33,599 bases of DNA from NCBI GenBank assembly GCA_039807745.1, contig JBDHRV010000019.1, positions 1 to 33,599 of the forward strand, in the 5' to 3' direction. The notes beneath the pieces were generated by a model. It saw only the letters and a program-made list of their open reading frames with translations, made no database searches and was not told the origin of the DNA. Source of the DNA: JAEUMW01 sp039807745. GTDB taxonomy: Bacteria > Pseudomonadota > Gammaproteobacteria > Burkholderiales > JAEUMW01. A program made the translations under genes and the position numbers. This document shows positions 14,967 to 22,900 of the stretch, piece by piece; positions within the stretch are counted from its first letter, which is position 1; each line of letters begins with the position of its first letter.

Positions 14967-17276
14967 ATGTGTGTCCCCCGCTTAAGGCTACTCGGCCTCG
15001 CCGCGCTTGCTGCCTTCGCGCCCATCGCGCAGGCGCAGGAGCCATCTGGCACGCTGATCGGACTCAAGCTGCGGCCCGAGGCAACGCTGCGACCCTACAC
15101 GCCGCCGGGCGACCTGCCGATCCCCGTGTACGTCGAGGCCGACCGCATCGAAGGCAACACGGAGCAGGCGATCGAGTTCACGGGCGATGTCGAGCTGCGC
15201 CGGCGCGGGCAGGCCGTGTTCGCGGACTGGATGCTGTACGACGTGCCGGACGAGGAGGTCTATGCCATCGGCAACGTCAGGCTGTTCCAGCGCGGCAGCG
15301 TGCTGCAGGGGACCAAGGCGCGCCTCAACATGCAGTCGGAGACCGGCTTCGTCGACGATCCGCGCTATCGCATCGAACAGACCGGCGGTTACGGCGAGGG
15401 CACCCGGCTCGACCTCGAGGGTCCCGGCCAGTTCAGGTTCGAGAACGCGAACTACACGACGTGCGGACCGGCCGATCAGGACTGGGTGTTCGAGAGCGGC
15501 GCCCTTTCGCTTGATCGCGATGCGGAGACCGGTGTGGCGCGCAACGCCACCTTCTACTTCAAGGGCACGCCTCTCGCCTACACGCCGTACATCGAGTTTC
15601 CGCTGACGGGCGAGCGCAAGACCGGGTTCCTGACGCCGATCTGGGGCACCAGCCAGAGCAGCGGCTTCGAAGTGACGACTCCCTTCTACTGGAACATCGC
15701 GCCGAACATGGACTACACGTTCTCACCGCGCTACATGTCGGAGCGCGGGATCCTGCTCGGCAACGAGTTCCGCTATCTGGATCCCAAGTTTCAAGGTACC
15801 GCACGCGGCGAGTACCTGCCCCACGACCAGAAGCTCGGGACCGATCGCTGGGCATATTCCTGGCGGCACAGTCAGACGTTCTCGCCGGAATGGACAGGCT
15901 TCATGCTCCTGCAACGCGTCTCGGACAACACCTATTTCCGGGATCTGTCGAACCGCGTTGGTCTCACATCCCTGGTCAACCTTCCCTCCGAGGGGTGGCT
16001 GCGCTATGCCTCGGGCTGGTGGAACGTGCTCGGGCGGGTGCAGACGTGGGAGACCTTGCAGGACCCCGGCGCGCCCGTGATACCGCCGTATCGCCAGCTG
16101 CCGCAGATCGTCTTCAGCGGCACGGAGCTGGACGCGGTGGCGGGCGCCGACGTGAACGTCGTCGGCAGCTTCAACTACTTCGCGACGAATCTGAACCAGC
16201 AGATCGAGGGCTCGCGGTTCATCATCTATCCCAGCGTGTCGCTGCCGCTGCAGAATTCCTACTCCTTCCTCAGGCCGAAGGTGGGTGTGAACTTCACGCA
16301 GTATTCGTTGAACCAGCCCGGGACCAACCTCAATCCGGACCTCACCGAAGCGTCGTCGGTGAACCGCACGCTACCGATCGCCAGCGTGGACAGCGGTCTC
16401 ATCTTCGAGCGCGACACCGTGATGCCGTTTCAGGGCCGCCCGGTGGTGCAGACGCTCGAGCCGCGCCTCTATTACCTCTACATCCCTTCCAACACGGAAC
16501 AGAACCAGTTTCCCGTGTTCGACACGGCCCTCGCGACCTACAACTTCCCGCAGCTCTTTTCGGAGAATCAGTTCGTGGGCGGGGACCGGATCAACAACGC
16601 GAACCAGCTGACGACCGCGGTCAGCTCGCGCTTGCTCGACCCGCAGGACGGCGGCGAGATCGTTCGGGCGGCGGTCGGCAACCGCTATTACTTCTCGCGA
16701 CAGGAGGTGACGCTGCCGGGTGTGCCCGCCAGCAGCACCAACGCCTCCAACTTCCTGGCGCTGTTGTCAGGACGCGTGAACCCGTACTGGAGCGGAGATG
16801 TGTCCTGGGAATACAGTTCGAATTCTTCCTCCACGGCGCGCCTCTATGGCAACGTCCGCTATCAGCCCGGGCCTGGACGTGTCGTCAACCTGGGCTATCG
16901 CTTCATCGAGGCGCAACCCGGACTGAACACGGTGTCCAATGAGGAAACCCGCCAGATCGAGTTCTCGGCGCAGTGGCCCTTCACCTCGAACCTGACGGCG
17001 CTGACCCGCGTCAACTACTCGCTTGCCGGTGGCGGGCTTCTGGAAGGGATTGCCGGCTTTGAGTACACTACCGCCTGCTGGGCTTTCCGTGCGGTGGCGC
17101 AGAGGTTCGTCACCAGTGCGACGACTTCCAACACGCTCTTTTTCGCTCAGTTCGAGCTCACGGGCATCTCCAGCATCGGCTCCTCGTTCTTCAATATCCT
17201 GAATCGGTACATCCCGGGGTACTCCCGCGGCAGCCAGGTGACCGGGTTTCAGGACCAGTACTACCTCGCGCAATGA
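14967..17276 (+). CDS. lptD: LPS-assembly outer-membrane protein LptD
   Basis: 769 residues. The signal peptide (about 1-23) is cleaved after AQA. An OstA/LptA-like jellyroll domain is at about 50-150 (YVEADRIEGNTEQAIEFTGD), then a long beta-barrel to the C-terminus, which ends in an aromatic-rich strand. LptD, with lipoprotein LptE, inserts LPS into the outer leaflet. Only two cysteines occur in the mature chain, Cys166 (TTCGPAD) and Cys704 (TTACWAF); E. coli has four in two disulfides. Start is ATG at 14967; the frame is open further upstream but that lies in the divergent amgK. It is followed directly by surA, four bases later, whose product folds LptD. No lptE is seen nearby. Confidence 0.94.
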   Translation: MCVPRLRLLGLAALAAFAPIAQAQEPSGTLIGLKLRPEATLRPYTPPGDLPIPVYVEADRIEGNTEQAIEFTGDVELRRRGQAVFADWMLYDVPDEEVYAIGNVRLFQRGSVLQGTKARLNMQSETGFVDDPRYRIEQTGGYGEGTRLDLEGPGQFRFENANYTTCGPADQDWVFESGALSLDRDAETGVARNATFYFKGTPLAYTPYIEFPLTGERKTGFLTPIWGTSQSSGFEVTTPFYWNIAPNMDYTFSPRYMSERGILLGNEFRYLDPKFQGTARGEYLPHDQKLGTDRWAYSWRHSQTFSPEWTGFMLLQRVSDNTYFRDLSNRVGLTSLVNLPSEGWLRYASGWWNVLGRVQTWETLQDPGAPVIPPYRQLPQIVFSGTELDAVAGADVNVVGSFNYFATNLNQQIEGSRFIIYPSVSLPLQNSYSFLRPKVGVNFTQYSLNQPGTNLNPDLTEASSVNRTLPIASVDSGLIFERDTVMPFQGRPVVQTLEPRLYYLYIPSNTEQNQFPVFDTALATYNFPQLFSENQFVGGDRINNANQLTTAVSSRLLDPQDGGEIVRAAVGNRYYFSRQEVTLPGVPASSTNASNFLALLSGRVNPYWSGDVSWEYSSNSSSTARLYGNVRYQPGPGRVVNLGYRFIEAQPGLNTVSNEETRQIEFSAQWPFTSNLTALTRVNYSLAGGGLLEGIAGFEYTTACWAFRAVAQRFVTSATTSNTLFFAQFELTGISSIGSSFFNILNRYIPGYSRGSQVTGFQDQYYLAQ

Positions 17277-17280
17277 GATC

Positions 17281-18627
17281 ATGATCCACCGACCTCGCGG
17301 CGGCGCCGTGCGCCGCCATCCGTACGGCATCCTGCTGCTGCTGTGGGCGCTGCTGGCAGCGACTGCTGCTGCCGCCGCGACGGAGGCAACACCCGGCCGC
17401 CGGGTGCTGAGCCTCGATCGCATCGTCGCGGTCGTGAACGACGAAGTGATCACCGAGTACGAGCTGGAGGCGCGTTACGACCTCGTCAGCCGGCAGCTCG
17501 GACAGCAGGGCACGCCGTTGCCGCCGAAGGACGTGCTCGCCAAGCAGTTGCTCGAGCGGATGATCAACGACCGGGTCCAGTTGCAGTACGCCAGGGAAAC
17601 CGGCATCCGCGTCGACGACGTCCAGCTGGAGCGCACCCTGTCGCGCATCGCGCAGGACAGCGGCCTCACCTTGCAGCAGTTTCGCGAGACGCTGGAGCGG
17701 GAAGGCATCGGCTTCAACCAGTTCCGGGAGGAGATCCGCAGCGAGATCCTCCTCGCCCGCCTGAAGGAGCGCGAGATCGACGCGAAGCTCGTGGTGAGCG
17801 ACAGCGAGATAGACAACTTCCTGAGCACGAGCGAAGCGCAGCTCGGCAAGGGCGATGAATACAACATCTCCCATGTGCTCGTGCTGGTGCCGGAGCAGGC
17901 GAGTCCGGAGCAGTTGCAAAAGCAGCGGGCGCGGGCCGAGGAAGCGCTCCAGCAGTTGCGTGCCGGCGCCCCCTTCGCGCAGGTGGCGGCGAGCTTTTCC
18001 GACGCGCCGGACGCCCTGCAGGGCGGTTCGCTCGGCTGGCGGGCCCCGGCGCGGCTGCCCGCGATTTTCGTCGAGGCGCTGCAGTCGATGAATCCCGGCG
18101 ACCTGAGTCCCGTGCTGCGCAGCCCGAATGGCTTTCACATCGTGAAGCTCGTCGATCGCCGCGGCGCCGGGGGGCCGGTCATGATTCAGCAGACCCGCGC
18201 CCGGCACATCCTGGTAAAGACGAGCGAGCTCGTGTCGCAGCGCGAGGCCCGCGATCGACTGCTCAAGCTCAAGGAGCGCATCGACAACGGCGCCGATTTC
18301 GCCGAGATGGCGCGTCTGCACTCCGAGGACGGCAGCGCATCGCGCGGCGGCGAGCTGGGCTGGATCTCGCCGGGAGACACGGTGCCCGATTTCGAGCGCG
18401 CGATGAACGCGCTGCAGATCGGCCAGGTCAGCGAACCGATCCAGAGTCCGTTCGGCTTCCACCTGATTCAGGTGGAGGAACGCCGCACCGAGGACATGTC
18501 GAAGGAGCGCCAGCGCCTCGTCGCGAAGCAGGCGCTGCGTCAGCGCAAAGGCGAGGAAGCCTATCAGGAGTGGGTGCGTCAGCTGCGTGACCGCGCCTAC
18601 GTCGAGTATCGCCTGGAAGATCGGTGA
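17281..18627 (+). CDS. surA: Periplasmic chaperone / peptidyl-prolyl isomerase SurA
   Basis: 448 residues with a hydrophobic signal peptide (about 14-35, LLLLWALLAATAAAAA). The N-terminal chaperone domain starts LDRIVAVVNDEVITEYEL and continues to about 185. Two parvulin domains follow: about 193-290 (ISHVLVLVPEQ to GFHIVKLVD) and about 306-405 (ARHILVKTSEL to GFHLIQVEE). A short C-terminal helix completes the chaperone core. SurA escorts outer-membrane proteins such as LptD to the BAM complex. It starts four bases after the lptD stop, so the two are translationally linked. In many relatives pdxA follows; here rsmA does. Confidence 0.95.
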   Translation: MIHRPRGGAVRRHPYGILLLLWALLAATAAAAATEATPGRRVLSLDRIVAVVNDEVITEYELEARYDLVSRQLGQQGTPLPPKDVLAKQLLERMINDRVQLQYARETGIRVDDVQLERTLSRIAQDSGLTLQQFRETLEREGIGFNQFREEIRSEILLARLKEREIDAKLVVSDSEIDNFLSTSEAQLGKGDEYNISHVLVLVPEQASPEQLQKQRARAEEALQQLRAGAPFAQVAASFSDAPDALQGGSLGWRAPARLPAIFVEALQSMNPGDLSPVLRSPNGFHIVKLVDRRGAGGPVMIQQTRARHILVKTSELVSQREARDRLLKLKERIDNGADFAEMARLHSEDGSASRGGELGWISPGDTVPDFERAMNALQIGQVSEPIQSPFGFHLIQVEERRTEDMSKERQRLVAKQALRQRKGEEAYQEWVRQLRDRAYVEYRLEDR

Positions 18628-18650
18628 GCAGGCAGAACGTCGCGGATTCG

Positions 18651-18670
18651 AGCACGGGAGAGCACGGGAA
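18651..18670 (+). repeat. Ten-base tandem duplication at the rsmA ribosome binding site
   Basis: AGCACGGGAG (18651-18660) is followed at once by AGCACGGGAA (18661-18670), nine of ten bases identical. The second copy runs into GGGA and supplies the purine-rich GGGAAGGGA that precedes the rsmA TTG start. It is probably a small slippage duplication, and could tune translation initiation. Confidence 0.5.
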
Positions 18671-18679
18671 GGGATCGTA

Positions 18680-19480
18680 TTGCGTCACGTCGCACGAAAG
18701 CGCTTCGGCCAGCACTTTCTGGTCGATCGGCACTATGTTCGTCGCATTGTCGAAGCCGTCGATCCGCAGCCGGACGACCGCTTGGTCGAGATCGGTCCGG
18801 GACTCGGTGCGCTGACGCGACCGCTGCTCGATCGGGTGCGCCACCTGACCGCGGTGGAGATCGATCGCGACCTCGCCGCCGCGCTGCGGCGGGAGTTCAC
18901 GCCACAGCGGCTGACGGTGTGCGAGCAGGACGCGCTCGTCTTCGACTTTGCTGCGCTCGGTGACCGATTGCGGGTGATAGGCAATCTGCCCTACAACATA
19001 TCCTCACCGCTTCTGTTTCGTCTGGCCGCGGCGCGCGGGGCCCTGCGAGACCTTCATCTGATGTTGCAGAAGGAGGTTGTCGAGCGGATGGCAGCGGCGC
19101 CGGCAACCCCCGCCTACGGGCGACTTTCGGTGATGCTGCAGTACCGATTCGAGGTCGAGCCGCTGTTCGGCGTACCGGCGGGCGCCTTCCGGCCGCCGCC
19201 CAAGGTCGAGTCCACCGTGGTGCGACTGCGACCGGTTCACACGCCGGCGGTGGCCGCAGTCGACGAGTCGATTTTCGCGGAGGTGGTCACGCGAGCTTTC
19301 GGGCAGCGTCGCAAGACGGTGCGCAATGCACTCAAGGGATTCGTGTCCGAGGACATCCTGAGGGCGCTCGGCATCGCTGGCGGCGCGCGCGGCGAGGTGC
19401 TGTCGCTCGCGGCATTCGTGGCGATCGCGAACGCGACCGCCGAGGCCGGCCGGCGCCTCAGGTCGTCTTCTTCTGAATGA
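18680..19480 (+). CDS. rsmA: 16S rRNA dimethyladenosine transferase RsmA (KsgA)
   Basis: 266 residues. Methylates two adjacent adenosines (A1518 and A1519) near the 3' end of 16S rRNA with S-adenosylmethionine, a late small-subunit checkpoint. The SAM-binding motif is VEIGPGLGALT (about 36-46) and the catalytic motif NLPYN is at 102-106, with the C-terminal small domain intact. Start is the TTG at 18680, giving MRHVARKRFGQHFLVD as in relatives; it has a good GGGAAGGGA upstream at five bases. The frame is open back to 18587 inside surA, without a suitable start. It converges with gloA, and the two ends overlap by 23 bases. Confidence 0.94.
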   Translation: MRHVARKRFGQHFLVDRHYVRRIVEAVDPQPDDRLVEIGPGLGALTRPLLDRVRHLTAVEIDRDLAAALRREFTPQRLTVCEQDALVFDFAALGDRLRVIGNLPYNISSPLLFRLAAARGALRDLHLMLQKEVVERMAAAPATPAYGRLSVMLQYRFEVEPLFGVPAGAFRPPPKVESTVVRLRPVHTPAVAAVDESIFAEVVTRAFGQRRKTVRNALKGFVSEDILRALGIAGGARGEVLSLAAFVAIANATAEAGRRLRSSSSE

Positions 19481-19847
19481 ACTCGATCTTGTAGCCATCG
19501 GGATCCTCGACGAAGGCGATGACGGTAGTGCCGTGCTTCATCGGTCCGGCTTCGCGCGTCACCTTGCCGCCGCGTTTCTTCACCTCCTCGCACGCGGCGT
19601 AGGCATCGTCGACCTCGAGCGCGACATGGCCGTAGCCGGTGCCGAGGTCGTAGGCCTTGGTGTCCCAGTTATGCGTGAGCTCGAGCACGGTGCACTCGGA
19701 CTCGGGACCGTAACCGACGAAGGCAAGCGTGAACTTGCCGTCGGGATAGTCGTTCCTGCGCAGCACTCGCATGCCGAGCACGTTGGTGTAGAAGTCGATG
19801 GATCGGTCGAGATCGCCGACCCGCAGCATGGTATGAAGGATTCGCAT
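19458..19847 (-). CDS. gloA: Glyoxalase I (lactoylglutathione lyase) GloA
   Basis: 129 residues, one glyoxalase/VOC domain pair. Converts the hemithioacetal of methylglyoxal and glutathione to S-lactoylglutathione, a detoxification step. The four metal ligands of the E. coli nickel-type enzyme are at the same positions: His5, Glu56, His74 and Glu122. The lack of the extra loops seen in zinc-type enzymes supports the nickel class. ATG at 19847 is preceded by GGAG six bases away; the frame extends further upstream, but family alignment starts at MRILHTMLRV. It follows rubredoxin by 11 bases on the same strand. Confidence 0.94.
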   Translation of the reverse strand: MRILHTMLRVGDLDRSIDFYTNVLGMRVLRRNDYPDGKFTLAFVGYGPESECTVLELTHNWDTKAYDLGTGYGHVALEVDDAYAACEEVKKRGGKVTREAGPMKHGTTVIAFVEDPDGYKIEFIQKKTT

Positions 19848-19858
19848 GGTTCGCTCCA

Positions 19859-20047
19859 TCAGATCTCCACCATCTCGAACTCGTTCTTGCGGGCGCCGCA
19901 GTCGGGGCAGGTCCAGTTGATGGGCACGTCCTCCCACCGCGTTCCGACCGCGATCCCGTGGTCGGGCAGGCCGTTCTCCTCGTCGTAGATGAATCCGCAG
20001 ATGAGGCACATGTAGGTGCGGTAGACCGCGACTTCCGTGGGGGGCAT
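19859..20047 (-). CDS. Rubredoxin
   Basis: 62 residues with one Fe(SCys)4 site: Cys14 and Cys17 (CLICGF) and Cys47 and Cys50 (CPDCGA), with the usual aromatic and glycine pattern YDEENGLPDHGI and WEDVPINWTCP. A small soluble electron carrier. Its partner in this lineage is not clear from the sequence; alkane hydroxylase-linked and diiron-oxygenase-linked rubredoxins have a similar fold. The ATG at 20047 gives a slightly longer N-terminus than many relatives. The gene runs divergently from thiD and is followed by gloA, an arrangement seen in other betaproteobacteria; I see no functional link to thiamine synthesis. Confidence 0.93.
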   Translation of the reverse strand: MPPTEVAVYRTYMCLICGFIYDEENGLPDHGIAVGTRWEDVPINWTCPDCGARKNEFEMVEI

Positions 20048-20066
20048 GGGGTTTTCCGTTTTCGGC

Positions 20067-20081
20067 TAAAATGCCATTTTA
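20067..20081. promoter_or_regulatory. Palindrome in the rubredoxin/thiD divergent promoter region
   Basis: TAAAATG, one C, CATTTTA: a perfect 7-base inverted repeat. Each strand contains TAAAAT, so both directions have a -10-like hexamer at the same place, 70 bases between genes. No -35 of good quality is found at either side, which suggests activator dependence or a different use, such as an operator. Confidence 0.4.
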
Positions 20082-20117
20082 CCAAATCGTCCCGTCGGTA
20101 CCCCGTCGCGGGGCATC

Positions 20118-20960
20118 ATGGTCCCCTCCCCCACCCCCCCGACCGTCCTCGTCTTCGCCGCGACCGACCCCACTGGCGGCGCCGGACTGCAGGCCGACAT
20201 TCTCACCCTTGCCAGCATGGGTTGCCACCCGCTGTCGGTCGTCACCGCGATCACCGTGCAGGACACGACAGGTGTCGACCAGATGCACGCGCTCGATCCG
20301 GAGTGGGTGGTCGAGCAGGCGCGCAACGTGTTGGAAGACATGCCGGTCGCCGCCTTCAAGATCGGCGTGCTGGGCAGCGTCGAGATCGTCGGCGCCGTTG
20401 CGGAGGTGGTCTCGGACTATCCCCACATACCCTTGATCCTCGACCCCGTGCTCGCCTCGGGCAGAGGCGATGAGCTCGCGACGGAAGAGATGGTGGAGGC
20501 GATGCGCGATCTGATCATCCCGCAGACCACGCTCATCACGCCGAACAGCATCGAAGCGCGGCGCTTGGCCAGCGCGGACGACGAGAGCGATTACCCGGCC
20601 CTGCCCGAGTGCGCGCGGCGGCTCATCGAGCTGGGTTGCGAGTACGTGCTCATCACAGGCACCCACGAGAACACGGCGGAGGTTCTGAACGTTCTCTATG
20701 GCGCGGAGGGTGTCGTACGCAGCGACGCCTGGCAGCGCCTGGCCGGGAGCTTTCACGGCACGGGCTGCACGCTCGCGGCGGCCATCGCCGCGACCATCGC
20801 GAACGGCCTCACGATCCCGGAGGCGATACGGGATGCACAGGAGTTTACGTGGCAGGCGCTCAGGGCCGCGTTTCGACCCGGCATGGGCCAGCAGATCCCG
20901 GACCGTCTTTTCTGGGCACGCGCGGCCGACGGCGAAGCGGAAACCGGCGTGGCGCACTGA
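20118..20960 (+). CDS. thiD: Hydroxymethylpyrimidine/phosphomethylpyrimidine kinase ThiD
   Basis: 280 residues, ribokinase-like fold. Phosphorylates HMP and HMP-phosphate to HMP-pyrophosphate for thiamine synthesis. N-terminal AATDPTGGAGLQADI and the C-terminal anion-hole/catalytic GTGC (214-217, catalytic Cys217) are visible, and DPVLASGRGDEL is the family segment near residue 109. Start ATG at 20118 lies behind the divergent promoter. A purine ribosome binding site is not obvious. It precedes thiE by seven bases. No TPP riboswitch is recognisable in the 70-base leader region. Confidence 0.94.
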   Translation: MVPSPTPPTVLVFAATDPTGGAGLQADILTLASMGCHPLSVVTAITVQDTTGVDQMHALDPEWVVEQARNVLEDMPVAAFKIGVLGSVEIVGAVAEVVSDYPHIPLILDPVLASGRGDELATEEMVEAMRDLIIPQTTLITPNSIEARRLASADDESDYPALPECARRLIELGCEYVLITGTHENTAEVLNVLYGAEGVVRSDAWQRLAGSFHGTGCTLAAAIAATIANGLTIPEAIRDAQEFTWQALRAAFRPGMGQQIPDRLFWARAADGEAETGVAH

Positions 20961-20967
20961 CGGAGCC

Positions 20968-21606
20968 ATGTTGCGGGGACTTTACGCGGTCACGCCGGAG
21001 TGTCCGGATGCGGCGATCCTGGTGAGCGCGGTCGAGGCGGCACTGGCTGGCGGCGTGCGCCTGGTGCAGTATCGCAGCAAGTCTCCGGATGCAACGTTGC
21101 GGCTCGAACAGGCGATGACCTTGCGTCGCTTATGTCGCAGGTATGCGGTGCCGCTGATCGTGAACGACGACCTGGAGCTCGCCGCACGCTGCGAGGCGGA
21201 GGGGGTGCACCTCGGGCGCGACGACACGCCGCTGGCGCAGGCGCGGCGCGTCCTCGGCCCAGGTCGGATCATCGGCGTGTCGTGCTACGACAGCCTCGAC
21301 CTGGCACGGGGTGCAGCAGCGGGCGGCGCGGACTACGTGGCGTTCGGCAGCTTTTTCCCGTCGCGCATCAAGCCGCACGCCCCGCGCCCGTCAGTCGATC
21401 TGATCGCACGCGCTCGTCGCGAACTCTCGGTGCCGATCGTCGCCATCGGTGGTATCACGCGTGACAATGCGGCACTGGTGATCGACGCAGGCGCGGATAT
21501 GATCGCCGTGGTCAATGGGATCTTTTCGGCAGTCGACGTCGAGCGCGCCGCGCGCGAGCTTCAGGTGCTATTCGAAGAAGAAGCAACCACCCATGAAAGA
21601 TCGTAA
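20968..21606 (+). CDS. thiE: Thiamine-phosphate synthase ThiE
   Basis: 212 residues, TIM-barrel. Joins HMP-pyrophosphate to thiazole phosphate to give thiamine phosphate. Family motifs are VQYRSKSPD, VNDDLELA, GVHLGRDD and VAIGGI; the segment that in many ThiE reads FGP...TxTK is here FGSFFPSRIKPHAP, a variant known in relatives. Start is ATG at 20968 with GGAG three bases away, following thiD by seven bases. The 3' end overlaps hemL by 14 bases, so the three genes form an operon. ThiG, ThiS and ThiC are not in the window. Confidence 0.93.
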   Translation: MLRGLYAVTPECPDAAILVSAVEAALAGGVRLVQYRSKSPDATLRLEQAMTLRRLCRRYAVPLIVNDDLELAARCEAEGVHLGRDDTPLAQARRVLGPGRIIGVSCYDSLDLARGAAAGGADYVAFGSFFPSRIKPHAPRPSVDLIARARRELSVPIVAIGGITRDNAALVIDAGADMIAVVNGIFSAVDVERAARELQVLFEEEATTHERS

Positions 21607-22900
21607 CCAGCAGCTCTTCGAACGGTCGCAGGCGGTGATTCCCGGGGGCGTCAATTCCCCGGTCCGTGCCTTTCGTTCCGTGGGGGGCACGCCGCGTTTC
21701 TTCGACCGCGGCAGCGGCGCCTACCTCTGGGACGCGGACGGAAAGCGCTACATCGATTACGTGGGTTCCTGGGGGCCGGCGATTCTTGGCCACGCGCATC
21801 CGGCAGTGGTGGCGGCCGTGCAGCGCGCGGCAGCCAGCGGTCTTTCCTTTGGCGCGCCGACCGCGGCGGAACTCGAGATGGCCGAGCTCATCTGCCGACT
21901 GATACCGTCGATCGAGCAGGTGCGGCTGGTGAGCTCGGGCACCGAGGCGACCATGAGCGCCATCCGGCTCGCGCGCGGGTTCACCGGCCGCAGCCGGATC
22001 GTCAAGTTCGAGGGCTGTTACCACGGCCATGCCGATGCCCTGCTGGTGAAGGCCGGATCGGGCGCGCTCACGTTCGGTCAGCCGAGCTCGGCCGGTGTAC
22101 CGCCGGAGGTCACGGCCCACACCATGGTGCTCGACTACAACGATGGCGACGGGCTGAGCCACGCTTTCGCTCGACACGGCCCGGAGATCGCGGCGGTCAT
22201 CGTGGAGCCGGTGGCCGGGAACATGAACCTGATCCTGCCGCGGCCCGGATTTTTGGCCGCGCTGCGCGAACTTTGCTCACGGCATGGTGCGGTCCTGATC
22301 TTCGACGAAGTGATGACGGGCTTCCGTGTTCACCCGGGCGGCGCGCAGGCGCTGTACGGCATCCGGCCCGATCTGACGACGCTCGGCAAGATCGTTGGCG
22401 GCGGCCTGCCGCTGGGTGCCTTCGGCGGGCGTCGCGACATCATGCGCCAAGTCGCTCCGTTGGGTCCTGTCTATCAGGCAGGAACGCTTTCCGGCAACCC
22501 GGTGGCGGTTGCCGCCGGTCTCGCCACGTTGGCGGTCGTACAATCGCGGCACATGCATGAGCGGCTCGCGCAGTCCACGCAGCGCTTGACGGAGGGTCTT
22601 GTCGGTGCGGCAGCGAGAGCCGGAGTGCCATTCTCGGCGCAAGCTGTCGGAGGGATGTTCGGTTGCTACTTCCGGTCGCTGGCTCCGGAGAGCTTTGCCC
22701 AGGTGATGCAGAGCGATGGCGAGGCGTTCAACCGCTTCTTCCACCAGATGCTGGATCGCGGCGTCTACTTCGCGCCGTCGGCGTTCGAGGCGGGCTTCGT
22801 TTCCACCGCCCACACCGATGCCGACATCGAAGCGACGGTGTCTGCCGCCGCGGATGCGTTCAACGCACTGGCGCGACGAGTCAGCGCAAACCCTGGATGA
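21593..22900 (+). CDS. hemL: Glutamate-1-semialdehyde 2,1-aminomutase HemL
   Basis: 435 residues, PLP-dependent aminotransferase class III. Converts glutamate-1-semialdehyde to 5-aminolevulinate, the C5 route to haem. PLP-binding Lys266 lies in GKIVGGGLPLGAFGG, and IFDEVMTGFR holds the cofactor-binding aspartate. VNSPVRAF and LVSSGTEATMSA are typical. The ATG at 21593 (MKDRNQQLFERS) matches the family start; the open frame reaches 21515 but within thiE. It overlaps thiE by 14 bases at its start and cytochrome c4 by 20 bases, convergently, at its end. Confidence 0.95.
   Translation: MKDRNQQLFERSQAVIPGGVNSPVRAFRSVGGTPRFFDRGSGAYLWDADGKRYIDYVGSWGPAILGHAHPAVVAAVQRAAASGLSFGAPTAAELEMAELICRLIPSIEQVRLVSSGTEATMSAIRLARGFTGRSRIVKFEGCYHGHADALLVKAGSGALTFGQPSSAGVPPEVTAHTMVLDYNDGDGLSHAFARHGPEIAAVIVEPVAGNMNLILPRPGFLAALRELCSRHGAVLIFDEVMTGFRVHPGGAQALYGIRPDLTTLGKIVGGGLPLGAFGGRRDIMRQVAPLGPVYQAGTLSGNPVAVAAGLATLAVVQSRHMHERLAQSTQRLTEGLVGAAARAGVPFSAQAVGGMFGCYFRSLAPESFAQVMQSDGEAFNRFFHQMLDRGVYFAPSAFEAGFVSTAHTDADIEATVSAAADAFNALARRVSANPG

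Noticed and set aside
13859..15067. A 400-residue fusion in front of murU
   Set aside because: The frame is open through amgK only by composition; AmgK has its own motifs in the other frame and MurU starts at 13858.
20048..20117. TPP riboswitch upstream of thiD
   Set aside because: I cannot find the conserved CUGAGA or the second TPP-binding core in this short spacer.
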